This document shows positions 61,207 to 64,000 of a stretch of 64,000 bases of DNA, piece after piece; the first letter of the stretch is position 1; every line of letters starts with the position of its first letter. Source of the stretch: SIG78 sp036677805. GTDB taxonomy: Bacteria; Verrucomicrobiota; Lentisphaeria; Victivallales; Victivallaceae. Location of the stretch: the NCBI GenBank assembly GCA_036677805.1, contig JAVBVS010000016.1, forward strand, positions 310,001 to 374,000, in the 5' to 3' direction. The position numbers were made by a program, and so were the translations under genes. Below the pieces are notes generated by a model. The model was not told the origin of the DNA and made no database searches. It was given only the letters and a program-made list of their open reading frames with translations.

Positions 61207-61888
61207 TTATTCCCTCCCATGGCAATTCCGGCAGCATCGCCAACGCAGCAAGAAGTTTTGACCGCGGATTGCTGGTGTAATAGCCGCGGGTAACCCGATC
61301 TTTCGGACGTCCGGTGATTTCCGAGATTTCTCCCGGCTTGCCATGTGGCTGAAAATTTTCCAAATAAACGATTCTGCCGGCTGCGCGATTCAACGCCTTG
61401 GTGCTGGCATCCAGTTTCTCGCAAATCATTTTTAGAAATCCGGTGATTTCCTCGGGAAATCTGCCGTCTCCGGCAGCCGCAACTTTTTCGACAATCCCAG
61501 TAGCCTGACGTTCGTCCAGACGCGGATTTACCGCACCGCCATTGTGCCAGTAGTCGTAAAGCGTCTGATAACATTCACGCTGATACAATTCGATGGCTTT
61601 GCGACGCTCGCCGTGATATCTGCTCGCCGGAACTTTGAACAGCCAGCCGTTCAAGTATTCGAGCGGCAGACAAAACATTTCCTGCGGTCCGCCATTGGTA
61701 GGTATCCCCGTAATGGTGATACCTTGCGCTGACAGGACTGGATCTCGTCTGATTAGCTCGAATTGCTTTCTCCATTCAAGTCCGATGGCCTCCACAACCG
61801 GTTTCATCGCTACGAGTTTTTTGCCATCTTTTTCAACGATCAGAATTTCATTGCCGTGAAAGGGAATCCGTTCAATCTTGCTTCTCAT
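61196..61888 (-). CDS. P22 antirepressor N-terminal-domain protein
   Basis: A 230-residue protein with the P22_AR_N domain: IPFHGNEILIVEKDGKKLVAMKPVVEAIGL, then FELIRRDPVLS and QEMFCLPLEYLNGWLFKV, ending with YQRECYQTLYDYWHNG. Antirepressors bind the phage repressor and promote induction. The C-terminal about 90 residues are not recognised. It is unusual to find this gene inside the morphogenesis operon, overlapping both neighbours. Its start overlaps the upstream stop by 4 bases. Confidence 0.85.
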   Translation of the reverse strand: MRSKIERIPFHGNEILIVEKDGKKLVAMKPVVEAIGLEWRKQFELIRRDPVLSAQGITITGIPTNGGPQEMFCLPLEYLNGWLFKVPASRYHGERRKAIELYQRECYQTLYDYWHNGGAVNPRLDERQATGIVEKVAAAGDGRFPEEITGFLKMICEKLDASTKALNRAAGRIVYLENFQPHGKPGEISEITGRPKDRVTRGYYTSNPRSKLLAALAMLPELPWEGINAE

Positions 61889-62235
61889 AGTTCCTCCATT
61901 TCCTTTGTGTGAATCCGCCGTGTCCAATGATACGAACCGCTCCACCGCCACACCGGCTCTCCGCTCGGCGCAAGCACTTCATAGCGGCATCCGGCATGGA
62001 TGACGGAATCTCCTCGTTCCGGTTCATTGGAAAGTTCGGAAGCCGCAATCAGAAAATCGCGGCTTTCCGTCCGGACGGTCACACCGTATTGGTCTTCGGC
62101 ACGAAACAGCGTTCTGCCCGGCGTCACATTGACCGGAATTCGCTCTCCGCTCCGGCGGACATACACCGCCGGAACGGAAAGTTCCATCAACCGCCTGGAT
62201 TCAAGCCACTCAGCGGCCTGTTCCAGTATTCCCAC
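61885..62235 (-). CDS. Hypothetical phage head-region protein
   Basis: A 116-residue product beginning at a GTG (62235) with GGAG 7 bases upstream, right after the stop of the cement protein gene. It reads GILEQAAEWLESRRL, then YVRRSGERIPVNVTPGRTL. The layout fits a head-closure or adaptor protein, but no family is recognised. Confidence 0.6.
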   Translation of the reverse strand: MGILEQAAEWLESRRLMELSVPAVYVRRSGERIPVNVTPGRTLFRAEDQYGVTVRTESRDFLIAASELSNEPERGDSVIHAGCRYEVLAPSGEPVWRWSGSYHWTRRIHTKEMEEL

Positions 62236-62237
62236 CG

Positions 62238-62741
62238 CTATGCTCCAGCAATGATGCCGGCGGCGCGAAGCGAGGCGAGAAGCGCATTCAGCTGCGTTTC
62301 CGCGTCTGTCGCGGATTCGCCCGCGAAGGTGCAATCCGTCACAGCCGCACCTTTCTTCACAAGTCCGGGCACGTCCGCCGTCGCGGCGCTGTAACTCGTA
62401 TTCGTATCCGTGTCGTATGGCGCGTTGAGAAGGACGCGCGCCAGTTCATCGGATGCTTCGGCGGCGGCAATCGCCTTGCCGAGATACGGATTCCCGGCGG
62501 CGACCGTGGTAACGGCGTGGTTGGCCGCATCCCAGTAGACGGCGGCTCCGGCGGCAATTGCCCCGGCGGCTTTCGCCACATCAAAAACGCCGACCACGGC
62601 GAGACTGCCGAGCGTGCCGGCGGCGATATCTAACCGGGCGATGCCGATCAGGGTTCCGAGAGCAACAACGTCCCCCGCCGCGACGGCGGCGGACGGACGG
62701 TAGTCGATGGATTCACCTTTTTGCACATAACGGGCGATCAT
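62238..62741 (-). CDS. DUF2190-like capsid cement/decoration protein
   Basis: A 167-residue small-residue-rich protein. ARYVQKGESIDYRPSAAVAAGDVVALG, then GVFDVAKAAGAIAAGAAVYWDA are the pattern of DUF2190 capsid cement proteins that follow the major capsid gene. The C-terminal half (SATDAETQLNALLASL) resembles the coiled tip of head fibre proteins. AAGGAG lies before the ATG. Confidence 0.85.
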   Translation of the reverse strand: MIARYVQKGESIDYRPSAAVAAGDVVALGTLIGIARLDIAAGTLGSLAVVGVFDVAKAAGAIAAGAAVYWDAANHAVTTVAAGNPYLGKAIAAAEASDELARVLLNAPYDTDTNTSYSAATADVPGLVKKGAAVTDCTFAGESATDAETQLNALLASLRAAGIIAGA

Positions 62742-62810
62742 AAAAATCTCCTTGGATTTGAGGTTGTGCCGAACGGATATTTCACCATCCGGCGGCTGTG
62801 ACTCGGGCGT

Positions 62811-64000
62811 TTAGGCCGCGCCGTTGGATTTTACCATGCCGCGATGGTCCTGCTCGCGGACGCCGAGGTCGAAGTACACCCGGAACCAGAGGCCGAGGGT
62901 GTTGAAATCGGTCTCGCCACGTTCGACCGTGGGAGTGCGCTTGCCCTTCAGGAACCCGATCTCCCAGGTATCGACGGTCTGCGGATCTCCGAAGAGATAC
63001 CACCCGGTCTGGCTCGCGCCGTCATAGGCGCTGTTGCCGAGATACGGGCTGGAAACCACGGAGAGGTGCTCGTCCGCGAGGACGTTCAGCGCCGGGCGAA
63101 CGGAGTTTTCAGTTCCCGCCATAATCAGCGTCGCGCCCTGCGTCAGCTCAATAGCGAGGTGCTTGAGCGCGGTCGGAACCAGCAGGAACTTCGGCTCGAC
63201 ACTGATCGGCTGACCATCCGCGTCCACCTGGTCCAGGAAGAGCTGGATCGCCTTCTTGAGACTGTCGGAGGAGAGCGCACTGGTCGCGCCGGTCAGCAGG
63301 TTTTTGTGCCCGCTGTGGAACAGGGTCTTCCCGTCCGTCTGGGTCGGATTCGACAGGAGGCGGGAGAAGAACAGCTGATCGATCAGGCGGGCGGCGCGGT
63401 TCCCCATGGCGGTCGGCACCTTCATGAACGCGCCGAGATCGTCGTTGATGATCATTTTGCGCGTCAGGCAGAACTTCTTGCCGTAGGTGTCGAGCTGGTT
63501 CTTGGCCGCCTCTTCCAGCAGGCCGCCCTCCTTGATCTCGCCGTCCGCGGCGATCGGCAGCAGGTCGCCGACGTCGGTAAGCCGGAAGCGGTCGTTCTCC
63601 TTGAAGTCATTGAGGTCGCCGGTGGAACACAACTTGGTGGCGATCACCGGCTGAGCCGTGTAGCTCTGCAGCAGTTTCTTATTGGCGACGTTGCTCAGGA
63701 TGCCCGGCAGACTGACCGAACTGAACGCGGCGCGGATGGTCTCGTTGTCGAAGCCCCGGCTGTAGGGAATGCCGTCGAGCTTCATGCACTCGATCAGAAG
63801 CTGGCGAAGCGGCATGTCCATGTCGCGCATCCCGGCTTCGACGATCGGCGCGCCATAGGATTTCTCCAGGGTGTCGGCATCCACGCCGACGCGGAGACAC
63901 ATCGCCGCCTCAATGGTTTTGCGAAGTTCGCCTCCCTCCGGTTTGGCTTTGACGGAAATACTCACGCTGGCGGCCGGACGTTCGGCGCGCATGGTTTCCA
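62811..64000 (-). CDS. Major capsid protein, possibly the C-terminal part of a protease-capsid fusion (5' end outside window)
   Basis: The frame continues past the window edge, so the ATG at 63992 is not necessarily the start. The part from about residue 55 is a prophage major capsid: FDNETIRAAFSSVSLPGILS, then RLIDQLFFSRLLSNPTQTDG and KFLLVPTALKHLAIEL. The N-terminal EAAMCLRVGVDADTLEKSYG region resembles the linker after a ClpP-type prohead protease in fused protease-capsid proteins, which makes a fusion likely but unproven. Confidence 0.8.
   Translation of the reverse strand, partial: ETMRAERPAASVSISVKAKPEGGELRKTIEAAMCLRVGVDADTLEKSYGAPIVEAGMRDMDMPLRQLLIECMKLDGIPYSRGFDNETIRAAFSSVSLPGILSNVANKKLLQSYTAQPVIATKLCSTGDLNDFKENDRFRLTDVGDLLPIAADGEIKEGGLLEEAAKNQLDTYGKKFCLTRKMIINDDLGAFMKVPTAMGNRAARLIDQLFFSRLLSNPTQTDGKTLFHSGHKNLLTGATSALSSDSLKKAIQLFLDQVDADGQPISVEPKFLLVPTALKHLAIELTQGATLIMAGTENSVRPALNVLADEHLSVVSSPYLGNSAYDGASQTGWYLFGDPQTVDTWEIGFLKGKRTPTVERGETDFNTLGLWFRVYFDLGVREQDHRGMVKSNGAA

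Larger units (their letters stand above)
55625..64000 (-). mobile_element. Prophage structural region, incomplete at both ends
   Basis: Leftward genes in classic morphogenesis order: capsid (cut by the window end), capsid cement DUF2190, small connector proteins, gp10-like, tail tube, two tail chaperones and a tape measure protein. The tape measure is truncated at 55625 and no baseplate, fibre or lysis gene follows, so the left part of the prophage is deleted. Two rightward cargo loci (Fic; MntA-HepT) and an antirepressor-like gene are inserted in this series. Terminase and portal would be expected beyond 64000. Confidence 0.85.

Noticed and set aside
1..64000. tRNA, rRNA or CRISPR arrays
   Set aside because: No cloverleaf-like TpsiC box with CCA context, rRNA stretch or regularly spaced repeat was recognised on either strand.

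Overview
The window reads as a high-GC chromosomal segment of an anaerobic, saccharolytic bacterium of the Lentisphaerota (Victivallis-like), carrying a foreign island at its right end. The lineage guess rests on four prepilin-type proteins (three with a clear H-X9-DG motif, one with a variant), large secreted discoidin-plus-barrel proteins, GntR-headed sugar regulators, and pyruvate formate-lyase with its activase. This is inference from gene content; there is no rRNA or tRNA gene in the window to prove it.

Left part (1-5840): the 3' end of hgcA and a complete hgcB, the mercury-methylation pair, run into a tight cassette of a class I methyltransferase, a thioredoxin-type arsenate reductase and an ACR3 arsenite exporter, followed by an MFS permease and a CDF metal exporter. 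This is a metal and metalloid handling block.

Middle part (5850-43640): carbohydrate modules. The first holds NagA, an AraC regulator, an SSS symporter, a secreted 950-residue protein, a YhcH/NanQ-like protein, two pseudopilins and two DHDPS/NAL-family aldolases, which fits amino-sugar or sialic-acid-like catabolism. Leftward modules (18887-26749 and 36592-37695) and a rightward one (37883-43633) repeat the theme of regulator, pseudopilin, secreted F5/8C-type protein and glycosidase or M28-like hydrolase. Between them lie a small leftward group (methyltransferase, DUF1330, CAT-like acetyltransferase), pflB-pflA-macro domain, a radical SAM/YaiI/Cys-rich operon, a very large BvgS-like sensor that lacks a kinase core, and an MBL hydrolase.

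43815-49305 is a rightward block of PPK2, ArsB/NhaD-type permease, P3A proton ATPase and a cupin, consistent with ion and pH homeostasis.

Right part (49333-64000): an accessory island. It has a PD-(D/E)XK protein, an AlkA glycosylase truncated exactly where a 180-bp scrap of a nucleotide-sugar dehydrogenase begins, an AT-rich stretch with a DDE transposase and two HTH proteins, and a 5'-truncated gene abutting a 3'-truncated phage tape measure gene. From there to the end of the window is a leftward prophage structural operon (capsid to tape measure). Two rightward cargo loci interrupt it: an autoregulated-looking Fic protein, and an MntA-HepT toxin-antitoxin pair whose HepT carries a C-terminal, catalytically dead copy of the MntA domain.
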